From: Streptomyces sp. Ru71
GTDB lineage: Bacteria > Actinomycetota > Actinomycetes > Streptomycetales > Streptomycetaceae
Assembly: GCF_002920535.1 (NCBI RefSeq)
Contig: NZ_PQSS01000059.1
Span: 1-45,594 of the forward strand
Reading direction: 5' to 3'
Length of the DNA stretch: 45,594 nucleotides
Shown here one piece after another: positions 32,201 to 40,266 of this stretch. The position numbers and the translations under genes were made by a program. The notes below the pieces were generated by a model. The model was given only the letters and a program-made list of their open reading frames with translations, ran no database searches and was not told where the DNA came from. Positions within the stretch are counted from its first letter, which is position 1, and every line of letters begins with the position of its first letter.

Positions 32201-33784
32201 TCAGCGCACGAGCCCCACGGTCCGCTCGAACGCCCGGAACGCGGCCTCCTGACGCCACTGAACGGCCGCCTTGGGACTGCCGGCGAGCAGCCGGCGGCAG
32301 GCCTCCCGCACCGTGCCCTGCCCGGGCTCCTCGCCCCGGCACGCCCCGACGGCCACGTACCCCTGCCGCGTCGGATTGCCCCGCCACAGGCTCTCGCCCG
32401 GCAGGAACGCGTACTCCAGCGAGGCCCGGGCGAGGTCCTTCAGCTCCGTGTACGACAGCCGGTACGTCTCGGCCGCGTACTGGTACTCGTGGGCGATGTC
32501 GATCCGGCTCACCCCGGGATCGTCCGTGGCCAGGACCACCGGCACCCCGTACGCGCGGTACGTGGCGAACGGATGGTCGGCGCCCCGCACGCCCAGAATC
32601 TGCGCGTTGCTGCTGAACGGCACCTCGACGGCGACCTCGCGCCCGGCCATCGTGCGGGCGGTGCGCTGCCAGTCGTCCTCATGCACCAGGTCGACGCCGT
32701 GCCCGACCCGCTCGGCGCCGGCGACGTCCACCGCCTCGGCGACGTGGAACCTCAGATCGGCCGGCTTGACCAGCCCCGGCCACAACTCGCCCGCGTGCAG
32801 CGTCACATGGGCGTGCGGGTACACGCCCCGCAGATAGCGCACCATCCGCATCTGCAGGCTGTAGTCGCGCAGCGAGCTGTCCCAGTCCTCCGGCTGCACC
32901 AGGTTCACCGCGACGAACCGGGGATCGCGCTCGGCCAGCCGCATCCCGAGGGCCAGCTGCGTGAACACCCGCTCCGGCGAACTGCCGCGCGAGGCCTGGG
33001 AGATCCACCGCACCTCCAGCCCGCACCCCGGCCGCGCCCGCCGGGTGCCGCAGTGCGACGCGGCACGGAACTCGGCGTCGCCGTCGTCGGCCTCCTTGCG
33101 GGCCTCGGCCACCAGCGCGTCCAGCTTCCCGCCGACCGTCAGCTTCCCGTGCAGCCGGGCCAGGTCGTCGTCCCAGCCCACCTCGCCCGCGAGCTTCTTC
33201 GCGCTCTCGGACGCCGGCGAGACCATCGTCTCCAGATAGAACTGGTTGCCCCGTACGACGTCGTCGGCGACCTCGGACAGCAGCTTGCCCCGGTGCCGCC
33301 AGGTCACCTCGCCGAACTTGCCGAAGGTGTCGAAGAAGTGGTCGTGGCCGTTGCCGCCCGGCGGGAAGTCCTGCATGGACCACTCCCGCACCAGCGCGTC
33401 ATGGAACGCCCAGTCGCCGCGCGCGTCGGCGGCCGGCCGGGTGCCGGGGCCGCACGGCGGGGCCACGGCGGTCATCGTCGCCGTGTCGACGCACAGCCCG
33501 TCCTCGGCGGCCAGCTCGATCAGGTACTCGGTGCTCACCGCACCGGAGAGGTGGTTGTGCAGGTCGCCGCCCTTGGGCATGGCCTCGAAGAAGCGGCGCA
33601 GCAGCCGGGGGTCGTCGCGTACGACGTCCAGGTACGCGTCGGTGCTCCGCTCGGAGGGGGTGGTGGGCCGTGGCGCGGACGCGGCGGCCTGGGCGGTCGG
33701 GACGGGCAGCAGACTCAGCACGCCGAGCGCGGCGGTGAGCAGCAGGCCGCCACGGCGGGGGAGTTGGGAGTGGTGATACGTCAC
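32201..33784 (-). CDS. Secreted adenosine deaminase-family (ADGF-like) protein
   Basis: 527 residues. A signal peptide (RRGGLLLTAALGVLSLLPVPTAQAAA) is followed by an extended N-terminal region and the deaminase barrel: zinc ligands H76 and H78 in GGDLHNHLSG, then HVTLHAGE, ERVGHGVDLVHE, VEVPFSSNAQILGV and the catalytic Asp pair in VLATDDPGVSRIDI. The length and the long region between HNH and HAGE resemble the secreted ADGF/CECR1 type more than the 340-residue cytosolic enzyme. It would convert extracellular adenosine to inosine. GTG 33784 is chosen to place the signal peptide correctly; no good ribosome site is visible. Convergent with lacI. Confidence 0.92.
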   Translation of the reverse strand: MTYHHSQLPRRGGLLLTAALGVLSLLPVPTAQAAASAPRPTTPSERSTDAYLDVVRDDPRLLRRFFEAMPKGGDLHNHLSGAVSTEYLIELAAEDGLCVDTATMTAVAPPCGPGTRPAADARGDWAFHDALVREWSMQDFPPGGNGHDHFFDTFGKFGEVTWRHRGKLLSEVADDVVRGNQFYLETMVSPASESAKKLAGEVGWDDDLARLHGKLTVGGKLDALVAEARKEADDGDAEFRAASHCGTRRARPGCGLEVRWISQASRGSSPERVFTQLALGMRLAERDPRFVAVNLVQPEDWDSSLRDYSLQMRMVRYLRGVYPHAHVTLHAGELWPGLVKPADLRFHVAEAVDVAGAERVGHGVDLVHEDDWQRTARTMAGREVAVEVPFSSNAQILGVRGADHPFATYRAYGVPVVLATDDPGVSRIDIAHEYQYAAETYRLSYTELKDLARASLEYAFLPGESLWRGNPTRQGYVAVGACRGEEPGQGTVREACRRLLAGSPKAAVQWRQEAAFRAFERTVGLVR

Positions 33785-33952
33785 GGGCCCATGATCATCA
33801 CGCGGCGCCGGCAATGCCCCGGCAGCACACCGGGCACGGCGGACGATCACCCGTGCGGGTGACGCCGGCCCAGGTCGCCGCCGACCACCGGCAGCCCGGT
33901 GTGCGGATGCCCCGGGGCGCGCAACAGCTCGGCGCGGCCGGGCCGCCCGCTG

Positions 33953-35311
33953 TCACCAGCCGGTCAGCAGAAGGTGGTTGAGCAGCAGGGCGAGCGCCGC
34001 CTGTGCGGCGAGCCAGGCCCGGGGACGGGTCAGCAGCGCGCCCGTAGGCAGCAGCCATACCGCGAACGGCAGCCAGATCCGCTCCGTCTCCGCCTTGCTC
34101 ATGCCGGACAGGTCCGCGGCGAGGAGCGCGAGCAGGGCGGCACACGCGAGCACCGCCAGCCGCAGCTGCGGCGAGGGGCCGGCGCCCACCCGCGCGGGAC
34201 GCAGGGCACCGCGCTCGCGGACCAGCACCGCGCCCGCCCGCCGCAGCCCCGCCACGGTCGCCGCCCCGACCACCAGGACGGTGCACGCCAGGTTCGCCCA
34301 CACCCAGTAGCCGTACGGGCGCACGCCCCCGGCACCCTGGTAGTAGCGCTCGACCAGCAGCCGGTACGCCTCCCACCAGTCGAACCCGGCGAGCGTGAAC
34401 AGCACCGGCACCACCGCGCACCCGGCGATCAGGAAGGGAAGCCCGCGCAGCAGCCGGCCGGCAGGCGGCCGCGCGAGCAGCACCACGGCGGCCCCGACCA
34501 GCGCCATCAGTGTGAGCCCGTACGACAGGTAGCAGGTCAGGCCGAACAGCAGCCCCGCGCCGAGCGCCGCCGAACGGGACCGGCGGATCACCGCCACCGC
34601 GAGCAGCGCGACCGACCAGGCGGCGACGGCCGCGAAGTACGCGTCGGCGGACGTGCCCAGCCACACCGCCGCCGGGGCGAGCACCACGAACGGCGCCGCA
34701 CGCCGTGCCGTCTCCTCCCCGGCCAGCAGGCGCACCGCCACCAGCACCGCCATGCCCGCCGTGGCGCCGACCGTGATGCACCAGGCCCCGGCCCAGCCGC
34801 CGCCGTGCAGACCGGCCCGGTCCAGCAGCACGAAGGTGAGCGTCGCGGCGGGCGGATGCCCGGCCACATGGGCGGGCCAGTTGCCGGGGGAGTGCAGCAG
34901 GATGTGGTGGGTGAAGTCCCGCAGGGTGGCCGGGATGTCGTGGAAGCGGCCGACGGCCTGGAGGTACTCGAAGCGGGTGGTGAGCCGGCCGGCGACGCCG
35001 CGCTGCCAGCCGTCGACCAGGGCAAGCGACCAGATCCAGGCCAGCGCCGCACCCCACACGGTGGCGAGCAGCGCCCGCCAGGGCAGCCGGGCCGCGGCCA
35101 CCGGGCCGTACCCCACCACCAGGACCGCCACCGCCAGGGCGGCCGGGGTGCCGGGGCCGGTGTGCGGCCGCCAGAACCCCACGAGCGGCGGCCAGTCGAC
35201 GAACAGCGTGTGCGGGAAGTCCCGGATGTGGCGGCCGACGAACACCGCCGCCGCCACGAGCAGGGCGGCGGCGACGACGGCGTACAGATCGCGCAGGAGG
35301 GCTCGGTTCAC
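33953..35311 (-). CDS. Polytopic membrane protein, GT-C glycosyltransferase-like
   Basis: 452 residues with about 11-12 membrane helices. A large extracytoplasmic loop after the second helix has FEYLQAVGRFHDIPATLRDFTHHILLHSPGNWPAHVAGHPP, with the acidic and histidine residues seen in lipid-phosphate-sugar-dependent GT-C enzymes, and a later loop has GFDWWEAYRLLVERYYQ. No signature is decisive, so GT-C is an inference from topology. ATG-like start 35311 diverges from the molybdopterin oxidoreductase gene across 113 bases. It borders a run of sugar-transfer genes, which supports a role in moving sugars across the membrane. Confidence 0.82.
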   Translation of the reverse strand: MNRALLRDLYAVVAAALLVAAAVFVGRHIRDFPHTLFVDWPPLVGFWRPHTGPGTPAALAVAVLVVGYGPVAAARLPWRALLATVWGAALAWIWSLALVDGWQRGVAGRLTTRFEYLQAVGRFHDIPATLRDFTHHILLHSPGNWPAHVAGHPPAATLTFVLLDRAGLHGGGWAGAWCITVGATAGMAVLVAVRLLAGEETARRAAPFVVLAPAAVWLGTSADAYFAAVAAWSVALLAVAVIRRSRSAALGAGLLFGLTCYLSYGLTLMALVGAAVVLLARPPAGRLLRGLPFLIAGCAVVPVLFTLAGFDWWEAYRLLVERYYQGAGGVRPYGYWVWANLACTVLVVGAATVAGLRRAGAVLVRERGALRPARVGAGPSPQLRLAVLACAALLALLAADLSGMSKAETERIWLPFAVWLLPTGALLTRPRAWLAAQAALALLLNHLLLTGW

Positions 35312-35370
35312 ACCGGCACGCTAGGGCGAACGGCGGTCCCGCCGGTGCCCCGACGGCACGACGTCAGCGT

Positions 35371-35380
35371 TTCGTCATGG
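35371..35380 (+). promoter_or_regulatory. TTCGTAAGG-like motif in divergent promoter
   Basis: TTCGTCATGG resembles TTCGTAAGG at 39435-39443 and 42615-42623. It lies 60 bases before the membrane-protein gene and 45 before the oxidoreductase gene. The preceding bases GTCAGCGT also resemble GTCACGGC beside the 42615 copy. A weak copy; the evidence is position plus partial match. Confidence 0.3.
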
Positions 35381-35424
35381 GTCGCAGCCCCACCGTCGCA
35401 CCGATCGCGGCCTACGGTCGGCAC

Positions 35425-36669
35425 ATGCGCGACCAACGGCTTCCCACCTCGCCCGGCTTCTGGCGCAGCCCCCTGCGCGGACCGTGGTTCACCTCGGTGC
35501 TCGGACTGGTGCTGCTCGTCGGCATCACCGTGCTGTTCGTGACCGGACTGGTGTCCTACGCCGCCTACAACCCGGACCTGTCCCCGGTGAACGACAAGAC
35601 GCCCGGCAAGGGCGTCCTCGGCTTCTATCTCTTCTCCTGGCCGACGAACCCGGTCTGGCTGTACCGGCTCACCCAGGGCGTCCACGTCACGCTCGGCATC
35701 ACCCTGATCCCGGTGCTGCTGGCCAAGCTGTGGTCGGTGGTGCCCAAGCTGTTCGCGCTGCCGCCGGCCCGGTCCCTCGCGCACGCCCTGGAGCGGATCT
35801 CGCTGCTGCTGCTGGTCGGGGGAGCGCTGTTCGAGTTCACCACCGGCGTGCTCAACGTCCAGCTCGACTACGTCTTCCCCGGGTCCTTCTACCCGCTGCA
35901 CTTCTACGGGGCCTGGGTCTTCTTCGCCGCCTTCGTCGTGCACGCGGCGCTGCGGGTACCGGCCGCGGTGCGCAACGTACGGCGGCGGGCGTCGGCCGTG
36001 CCGGAGGACGCGCTGGGCGCCGACCTCGTCTCCCCGCGTCCCGATCCGCCGAGCGTGTCCCGCCGCGGGGCGCTGTGGCTGGTCGGCGGCGGTTCGCTGC
36101 TGCTGTTCGCCACCAGCGCGGGCCGCAGTTTCGACGGGCCGCTGCGGCGCACGGCGCTGCTCGCCCCGCACGGCTGGGCGGACCCCGGCGACGGGCCGAA
36201 CGGCTTCCAGATCAACAAGACCGCCGAGTACGCCGGCATCCGTGCCGTCGAGACCGGAGAGGAGGCATGGCGGCTGGCCGTCACCGGCCCCGCCGGAACC
36301 GTCCGCCTCTCCCGCGGCGAGCTGCTGCGCCTGCCGCAGTACAGCGCGGCGCTGCCGATCGCGTGCGTGGAGGGCTGGTCGACCTCCGAGCAGTGGTGGC
36401 GCGGGGTACGGCTGCGCGACCTCGCCGCGCTCGTCGGACACGACGACCCGGCCGACGTGCTCGTGGAGTCGCTCCAGCGGCACGGCGCCTTCCGCCGGGC
36501 CGCGCTGAGCGCCGGCCAGGTCGCCGACGGCCGCAGCCTGCTCGCCCTGTCCGTCAACGGCGAGCCGCTCAGCCTCGATCACGGCTACCCGGCGCGGGTC
36601 ATCGTCCCCGCCGCCCCCGGTGTGCTGAACACCAAGTGGGTGGCCCGTCTGACCTTCGGAGCCCTGTGA
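35425..36669 (+). CDS. Cytochrome b561-like/molybdopterin oxidoreductase fusion
   Basis: 414 residues. The N-terminal half has four hydrophobic helices with conserved histidines (LTQGVHVTLG, YPLHFYGAWVFF, AAFVVHAALR), a di-haem b-type cytochrome pattern. After a proline-rich linker and a fifth helix (ALWLVGGGSLLLFATSAG) comes a sulfite-oxidase-type molybdopterin domain with Mo-ligand C314 in LPIACVEGWSTSEQWW, then LDHGYPARVIVPAAPGVLNTKWV. So membrane haem and a molybdenum site sit in one chain, YedYZ-like but fused in reverse. ATG 35425 is chosen over ATG 35377; neither has a good ribosome site. The stop overlaps the next start (TGATG). Confidence 0.9.
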   Translation: MRDQRLPTSPGFWRSPLRGPWFTSVLGLVLLVGITVLFVTGLVSYAAYNPDLSPVNDKTPGKGVLGFYLFSWPTNPVWLYRLTQGVHVTLGITLIPVLLAKLWSVVPKLFALPPARSLAHALERISLLLLVGGALFEFTTGVLNVQLDYVFPGSFYPLHFYGAWVFFAAFVVHAALRVPAAVRNVRRRASAVPEDALGADLVSPRPDPPSVSRRGALWLVGGGSLLLFATSAGRSFDGPLRRTALLAPHGWADPGDGPNGFQINKTAEYAGIRAVETGEEAWRLAVTGPAGTVRLSRGELLRLPQYSAALPIACVEGWSTSEQWWRGVRLRDLAALVGHDDPADVLVESLQRHGAFRRAALSAGQVADGRSLLALSVNGEPLSLDHGYPARVIVPAAPGVLNTKWVARLTFGAL

Positions 36670-37127
36670 TGCGCCCCCGGATCCCCCTCGGCAGCCCGCT
36701 CCAACTGCTGCTCCTGGCCTGCTCGTTCGCCCTCGCCGGATACGCCGGGGTACGGCTGCTGGAGGGCGACTGGTTCGGCGTCGCGCTGTGGTTCGTCGGG
36801 GCGGCGCTGCTGCACGACCTGGTGCTGCTGCCGCTGTACGCCGCCCTGGACCGCGCCCTGCTGCGGGCGTGCGGCGCGGCAGGCGGCCGGCGGTGGGCGC
36901 TGTACGTCCGCGTGCCGGCCGCGCTGTCCGGCCTGCTGCTCCTCGTGTGGTTCCCGCTGATCAGCGGCCGGGTCGCCGGATCCTACCGGGGGGCCGCCGG
37001 GCTGCCGGCGGACGGCTTCCTGACCCGCTGGCTGCTGATCAGCGCCGCCCTCTTCGGCGGTTCCGCCGTGCTGCTGGTGTGGCGGCTGCGCAGGGCGACG
37101 AAGCACCGGCCGCCCGCCGTCCACTGA
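36669..37127 (+). CDS. Small membrane protein coupled to molybdopterin oxidoreductase
   Basis: 152 residues with four hydrophobic segments (LLLLACSFALAGYAGVRLL, FVGAALLHDLVLLPLYAAL, VRVPAALSGLLLLVWFPLI, WLLISAALFGGSAVLLVWRL) and a basic C-terminus. One central His-Asp (LLHDLVLLP) is the only polar feature within a helix. ATG 36669 overlaps the oxidoreductase stop by one base, so it is translated with it and may be a partner subunit. I do not recognise the family. Its last 145 bases overlap the 3' extension of the convergent methyltransferase. Confidence 0.85.
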   Translation: MRPRIPLGSPLQLLLLACSFALAGYAGVRLLEGDWFGVALWFVGAALLHDLVLLPLYAALDRALLRACGAAGGRRWALYVRVPAALSGLLLLVWFPLISGRVAGSYRGAAGLPADGFLTRWLLISAALFGGSAVLLVWRLRRATKHRPPAVH

Positions 37128-38080
37128 CCGGCGACGCGCCAGCCCGCGCGCCGCGCGTGACGCACCAGGGCGGGCGTGCCGAGGCGTGCCCACGGAAACG
37201 GGGTCCCGGCCGCGCCGCCCGTGCCGGTGAGGCGGACCGTGACCCGTTCGTCGACGTCCACCGGCGCGGTCTCGGCGAGCACGAGGCCGCCCGGGGCGAG
37301 GACGTGAGCCAGCCGGACGAGGAGGGCGTGCGGATCACCGCCGATACCGATGTTGCCGTCGAGCAGGAGGGCGGTCCCCCAACGCCCCTCGCGGGGCAGC
37401 GGCGCGAACACGGAACGACAGAGCACGGCGGCCGGCGCGGGCTGGGCCGCCTGGGCTGTGCCGGGCTGGGCGGCTTGGGCCGTGCTGAGCTGTGCCGCCC
37501 GGGCCGGGCCGGGTTGCGCCGCTTGGGCGGTGCCGAGCTGGGCCGCCAGGACCCGGCCGCGTGGTGGCGCGCAGTTCTGCTCGGGTGGCGACGTCCGGTC
37601 CTCGTGCGGTGGCGACGTCCAGCAGCCGTCGCACGGGAACGCGCATACCCCGCCTGGCGCAAACCCGCAGCCCCCGCCCGACGGCGGCGCCACGCCCTCC
37701 TCGGTCGCCGTGGCCTCCCCACACCCGGCCCGGCGCAGTCGTCGTCGGGTAGAGGCGGCCGCTGCCTCGCTGACGTCCAGGCCCAGCACCGGCCGCCCCC
37801 GTGCCGCGAGCGCCGCGACCAGTCGGCCCGGTCCGCAGCCGACGTCGAGGACGGCGCCCTCGCAGTGGTCCAGGACGTCCAGGTCCACCGCGTCGGCGTC
37901 GGCGCACCACCGCTCCACCTCCAGCGGCAGCAGCCAGCCGTCGGCCCGCCGCAGGAACAGCGGTCCGCGTCCGGCGTGCAGGGCTCCGGCGTAGGGCTCG
38001 TCCCCGGCCCACGCGGACACGCCGCGCACGGCGTTCCGGAGGCGGGCGGCCGGTGGCGGAGCCTCGTGCGCGGCGCTCAC
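36983..38080 (-). CDS. SAM methyltransferase with inserted repeat tract
   Basis: 365 residues, about 100 more than I would expect from the conserved parts. Motif I is VLDVGCGPGRLVAALAARG and GLDVSEAAAAS follows; the conserved second half begins VFAPLPREGRWGTALLLDGNIGIGGDPHALL. Between them, residues about 128-215 are foreign: a Cys- and Pro-rich piece (TSPPHEDR, TSPPEQNC) and five 8-residue repeats of the AAQPGTAQ type. After the natural-looking end GGRCFVALR the frame runs on for 34 residues into the convergent membrane-protein gene. GTG 38080 overlaps the stop of the DUF2064 gene (GTGA). Methyl acceptor unknown; its neighbours suggest a sugar or glycan. Confidence 0.85.
   Translation of the reverse strand: MSAAHEAPPPAARLRNAVRGVSAWAGDEPYAGALHAGRGPLFLRRADGWLLPLEVERWCADADAVDLDVLDHCEGAVLDVGCGPGRLVAALAARGRPVLGLDVSEAAAASTRRRLRRAGCGEATATEEGVAPPSGGGCGFAPGGVCAFPCDGCWTSPPHEDRTSPPEQNCAPPRGRVLAAQLGTAQAAQPGPARAAQLSTAQAAQPGTAQAAQPAPAAVLCRSVFAPLPREGRWGTALLLDGNIGIGGDPHALLVRLAHVLAPGGLVLAETAPVDVDERVTVRLTGTGGAAGTPFPWARLGTPALVRHARRAGWRVAGQWTAGGRCFVALRSRHTSSTAEPPKRAALISSQRVRKPSAGSPAAPR
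37436..37555. repeat. 24-bp minisatellite, five in-frame copies
   Basis: Five contiguous 24-base units (37436, 37460, 37484, 37508, 37532), each close to GCCGGGCTGGGC followed by GGCTTGGGCCGT. Translated, they give AAQPAPAA, AAQPGTAQ, AAQLSTAQ, AAQPGPAR and AAQLGTAQ within the methyltransferase. Just beside it GGTGGCGACGTCC recurs at 37584 and 37608, again 24 bases apart, so the expansion is larger than the clean array. Confidence 0.85.
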
Positions 38081-38694
38081 CGGCCCGGGCCCGCGGTGAG
38101 GCGGGCCAGCCGCGCGGCGAAGCGGCCGTGCGGGGCCTGTGCGGCGACCGCCGTCGCGTCGCCGGCGGTGTCCACGTCGCGCAGCCGGGGCAGTTCGCGC
38201 ACCCGCAGCCCCGCCGCGAGCAGCCGCTGCCGCTGCACGGCCCCGGTCGCCGGGGTCGACATGGGCACGCCCCGCACCAGCCGGGGATCGGGCGCGGCCA
38301 GGCCGAGGGCCCAGAAGCCGCCGTCCTCGGCCGGGCCGAACCATGCGTCGCAGCCGGTGAAGTCCACGTCGAGCAAGTCCGGTGTCACCTGCGGGGTGTC
38401 CATGCCGATGAGCAGCGCCGGGCCGTCGCAGCCGGCGAAGGCGTCGGCGAGCCGCTCGTCCAGCCCGCCACCGCACTGCGGTACGACGTCGAAGCCGGGC
38501 GGCAGCCACGGCCCCGGGCTGCCGTCCAGGACGAGGAGCCGCCGCGTCGCGGGCGTCGCCGCGACCGCCGTCAGGGTGTCGGCGAGCGCGGCCTCGGCGA
38601 GGGCGGCGGCCTGCCGCGGCGTGAACGGCGGTGTGAGCCGCGTCTTGACCCGGCCGGGCCGGGGTTCCTTGGCGATGACGATCAGCGTGGTCAC
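38077..38694 (-). CDS. TIGR04282/DUF2064 nucleotidyl- or glycosyltransferase-like protein
   Basis: 205 residues. IVIAKEPRPGRVKTRLTPPFT is the N-terminal signature of DUF2064 (TIGR04282), a GT-A/nucleotidyltransferase-like fold; ALLIGMDTPQVTPDLL and DAWFGPAEDGGFWALGLAAPDP are the other conserved blocks, with acidic residues placed for a metal-bound nucleotide sugar. Biochemical function is poorly defined in the family. GTG 38694 overlaps the GT2 stop and its own stop overlaps the methyltransferase start (both GTGA), so three genes are tightly coupled, GT2 first, then this, then methyltransferase. Confidence 0.92.
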   Translation of the reverse strand: MTTLIVIAKEPRPGRVKTRLTPPFTPRQAAALAEAALADTLTAVAATPATRRLLVLDGSPGPWLPPGFDVVPQCGGGLDERLADAFAGCDGPALLIGMDTPQVTPDLLDVDFTGCDAWFGPAEDGGFWALGLAAPDPRLVRGVPMSTPATGAVQRQRLLAAGLRVRELPRLRDVDTAGDATAVAAQAPHGRFAARLARLTAGPGR

Positions 38695-39389
38695 CGTGGC
38701 CGCCCCGCGTCCGCGACCGGCTCGGCCAGCGTGCGGCTCATGTCCCGTACCGCCTGCCAGGTGCCGCGCCAGGTGCCGGTCACCTTCGAGGCCCCGGTGC
38801 GCGGCAGATAGGGCACGTCGTGCTCGGCGATGCGCCAGCCGGCGTCGGCGGCCCGCACGACCATCTGCAGGGGGTAGCCGCTGCGCCGGTCCGTCAGGCC
38901 GAGGCCGAGCAGCGGCTCACGGCGGGCGGCGCGCATCGGGCCGAGGTCGCGCAGCCGCAGCCCGGTGCGGCGGCGCACCAGCCGGGCCAGGGCGAGGTTG
39001 CCGGCGCGGGCGTGCACCGGCCAGGCGCCACGGCCGTGCGGCCGGCGCCGGCCGAGGACCAGATCGGCCGCGCCGGAGCGGATCTCGTCGACGAACGGCA
39101 CCAGCAGCGACGGGTCGAGCGAGCCGTCGCAGTCGCAGAAGCAGACGATCTCGGCGCTCGCCGCGGTCAGCCCGGCATGGCAGGCGGCCCCGAAGCCGCG
39201 CCGGGGCTCGTGCACGACGGTGGCGCCGAGGTCGCGGGCCACCTCGGGAGAGCCGTCGCCGGAGCCGTTGTCCACGACGAGGGCCCGCCAGCCCGGCGGG
39301 ATGCGGCCCAGTACCCAGGGAAGCGCCTCGGCCTCGTCGAGGCAGGGCAGGATCACGTCGACGCCGCAGCGGGCGGGAGAGGTCGTCAC
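38691..39389 (-). CDS. Family 2 glycosyltransferase (DPM1/DolP-like)
   Basis: 232 residues. The GT-A core starts VDVILPCLDEAEALPWVL and includes VVDNGSGDGSPEVA, the donor-site acidic residues D86 and D88 in CFCDCDGSLDP, GAADLVLGRRR and RSGYPLQMVVRAADAGW. This is the polyprenyl-phosphate-sugar synthase type without a membrane tail. It could supply a lipid-linked sugar for the GT-C-like protein at 33953. GTG 39389 is chosen for the AGGGTGAG ribosome site; GTG 39398 is too close to it. It is the first gene of the coupled leftward trio and diverges from the response regulator. Confidence 0.92.
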   Translation of the reverse strand: MTTSPARCGVDVILPCLDEAEALPWVLGRIPPGWRALVVDNGSGDGSPEVARDLGATVVHEPRRGFGAACHAGLTAASAEIVCFCDCDGSLDPSLLVPFVDEIRSGAADLVLGRRRPHGRGAWPVHARAGNLALARLVRRRTGLRLRDLGPMRAARREPLLGLGLTDRRSGYPLQMVVRAADAGWRIAEHDVPYLPRTGASKVTGTWRGTWQAVRDMSRTLAEPVADAGRPR

Positions 39390-39434
39390 GGCACTCACCC
39401 TACGGACGCAAAACCGGCATTCCGGGCCTCGGCT

Positions 39435-39443
39435 CCTTACGAA
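39435..39443 (-). promoter_or_regulatory. TTCGTAAGG motif between GT2 and regulator genes
   Basis: TTCGTAAGG on the minus strand lies 46 bases before the glycosyltransferase start and 70 before the response-regulator start. The same nine bases occur upstream of the epimerase gene at 42615-42623 on the opposite strand. A candidate binding element for the OmpR-type regulator encoded next to it. Confidence 0.4.
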
Positions 39444-39512
39444 ACACGGACATCGAACCGGTCCGACGCCCCGCGCGCGCCACCGGCGCGGGCGCGGTGC
39501 GAGGCTGGACCC

Positions 39513-40265
39513 ATGCAGCAGCCGCACCCCTTCGCGCAGCCCGTGGCCGACGGCCCGGCGGCGCCCTCCGCCCGGGTCCTGGTCGTCGACGACGACCCCA
39601 CCGTCGCCGAGGTCGTCGCCGGCTACCTGGCCCGCGCCGGCTGCGCCGTGGACCGCGCGGCGGACGGCCCCACCGCGCTGGAACGGGCCGCCCGCAACCG
39701 CCCCGACCTGGTCGTCCTCGACCTGATGCTGCCCGGCATGGACGGCCTGGAGGTGTGCCGCAGGATCCGCGAACGCGCACCCGTCCCGGTGATCATGCTC
39801 ACCGCGCGCGGCGACGAGGACGACCGCATCCTCGGCCTGGAAGTCGGCGCCGACGACTACGTCACCAAGCCGTTCAGCCCCCGGGAACTGGTGCTGCGGG
39901 TGCAGTCGGTGCTGCGCCGCACCCGGCCGGGACCGGCGGCCGGGCCGCTCGCCGCGGCCGGGCTCACCCTTGACCCGGCCGCCCGCCGCGCCACCCGCGA
40001 CGGAGTGGAACTCGCCCTCACACTGCGCGAGTTCGACCTGCTCGCCTTCTTCCTGCAGCACCCCGGCCGCGCCTGCAGCCGCGAGGACCTCATGCGGGAG
40101 GTGTGGGGCTGGGACTTCGGCGACCTGTCCACCGTCACCGTCCATGTACGGCGGCTGCGCGCCAAGGTCGAGGACGATCCGGCCCGGCCGCGCCTGATCC
40201 AGACCGTATGGGGCGTCGGCTACCGCTTCGACCCCACCGGGGCGACCGGGGCCGGGGAGGGCTGA
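39513..40265 (+). CDS. OmpR-family response regulator
   Basis: 250 residues. Receiver: VLVVDDDPT, phospho-acceptor D70 in VVLDLMLPGMDG, MLTARG and the conserved Lys in YVTKPFSPREL. The C-terminal winged helix has LTLREFDLLAFFLQHPGRACSREDLMREVWG and STVTVHVRRLRAKVEDDP...VWGVGYRF. A proline-rich 20-residue extension precedes the receiver. ATG 39513 has GAGG upstream. The kinase follows after one base. It diverges from the GT2-DUF2064-methyltransferase operon, and a shared TTCGTAAGG motif suggests that it controls this cluster. Confidence 0.96.
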   Translation: MQQPHPFAQPVADGPAAPSARVLVVDDDPTVAEVVAGYLARAGCAVDRAADGPTALERAARNRPDLVVLDLMLPGMDGLEVCRRIRERAPVPVIMLTARGDEDDRILGLEVGADDYVTKPFSPRELVLRVQSVLRRTRPGPAAGPLAAAGLTLDPAARRATRDGVELALTLREFDLLAFFLQHPGRACSREDLMREVWGWDFGDLSTVTVHVRRLRAKVEDDPARPRLIQTVWGVGYRFDPTGATGAGEG

Positions 40266-40266
40266 C

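Noticed and set aside
37436..37555. Tandem units considered as a CRISPR array
   Set aside because: Units are contiguous with no variable spacers, lie in frame inside a gene, and no cas genes are near.
36983..39389. Arsenosugar biosynthesis cluster, because TIGR04282 and GT2 proteins occur in such loci
   Set aside because: No ArsM or radical-SAM ArsS is present and the methyltransferase does not carry the ArsM cysteine pattern that I would expect.
36788..39973. A 1061-codon open frame on the plus strand over the glycan cluster
   Set aside because: Same reason: antisense to the coupled methyltransferase, DUF2064 and GT2 genes, with low-complexity Arg-rich content and no domain.
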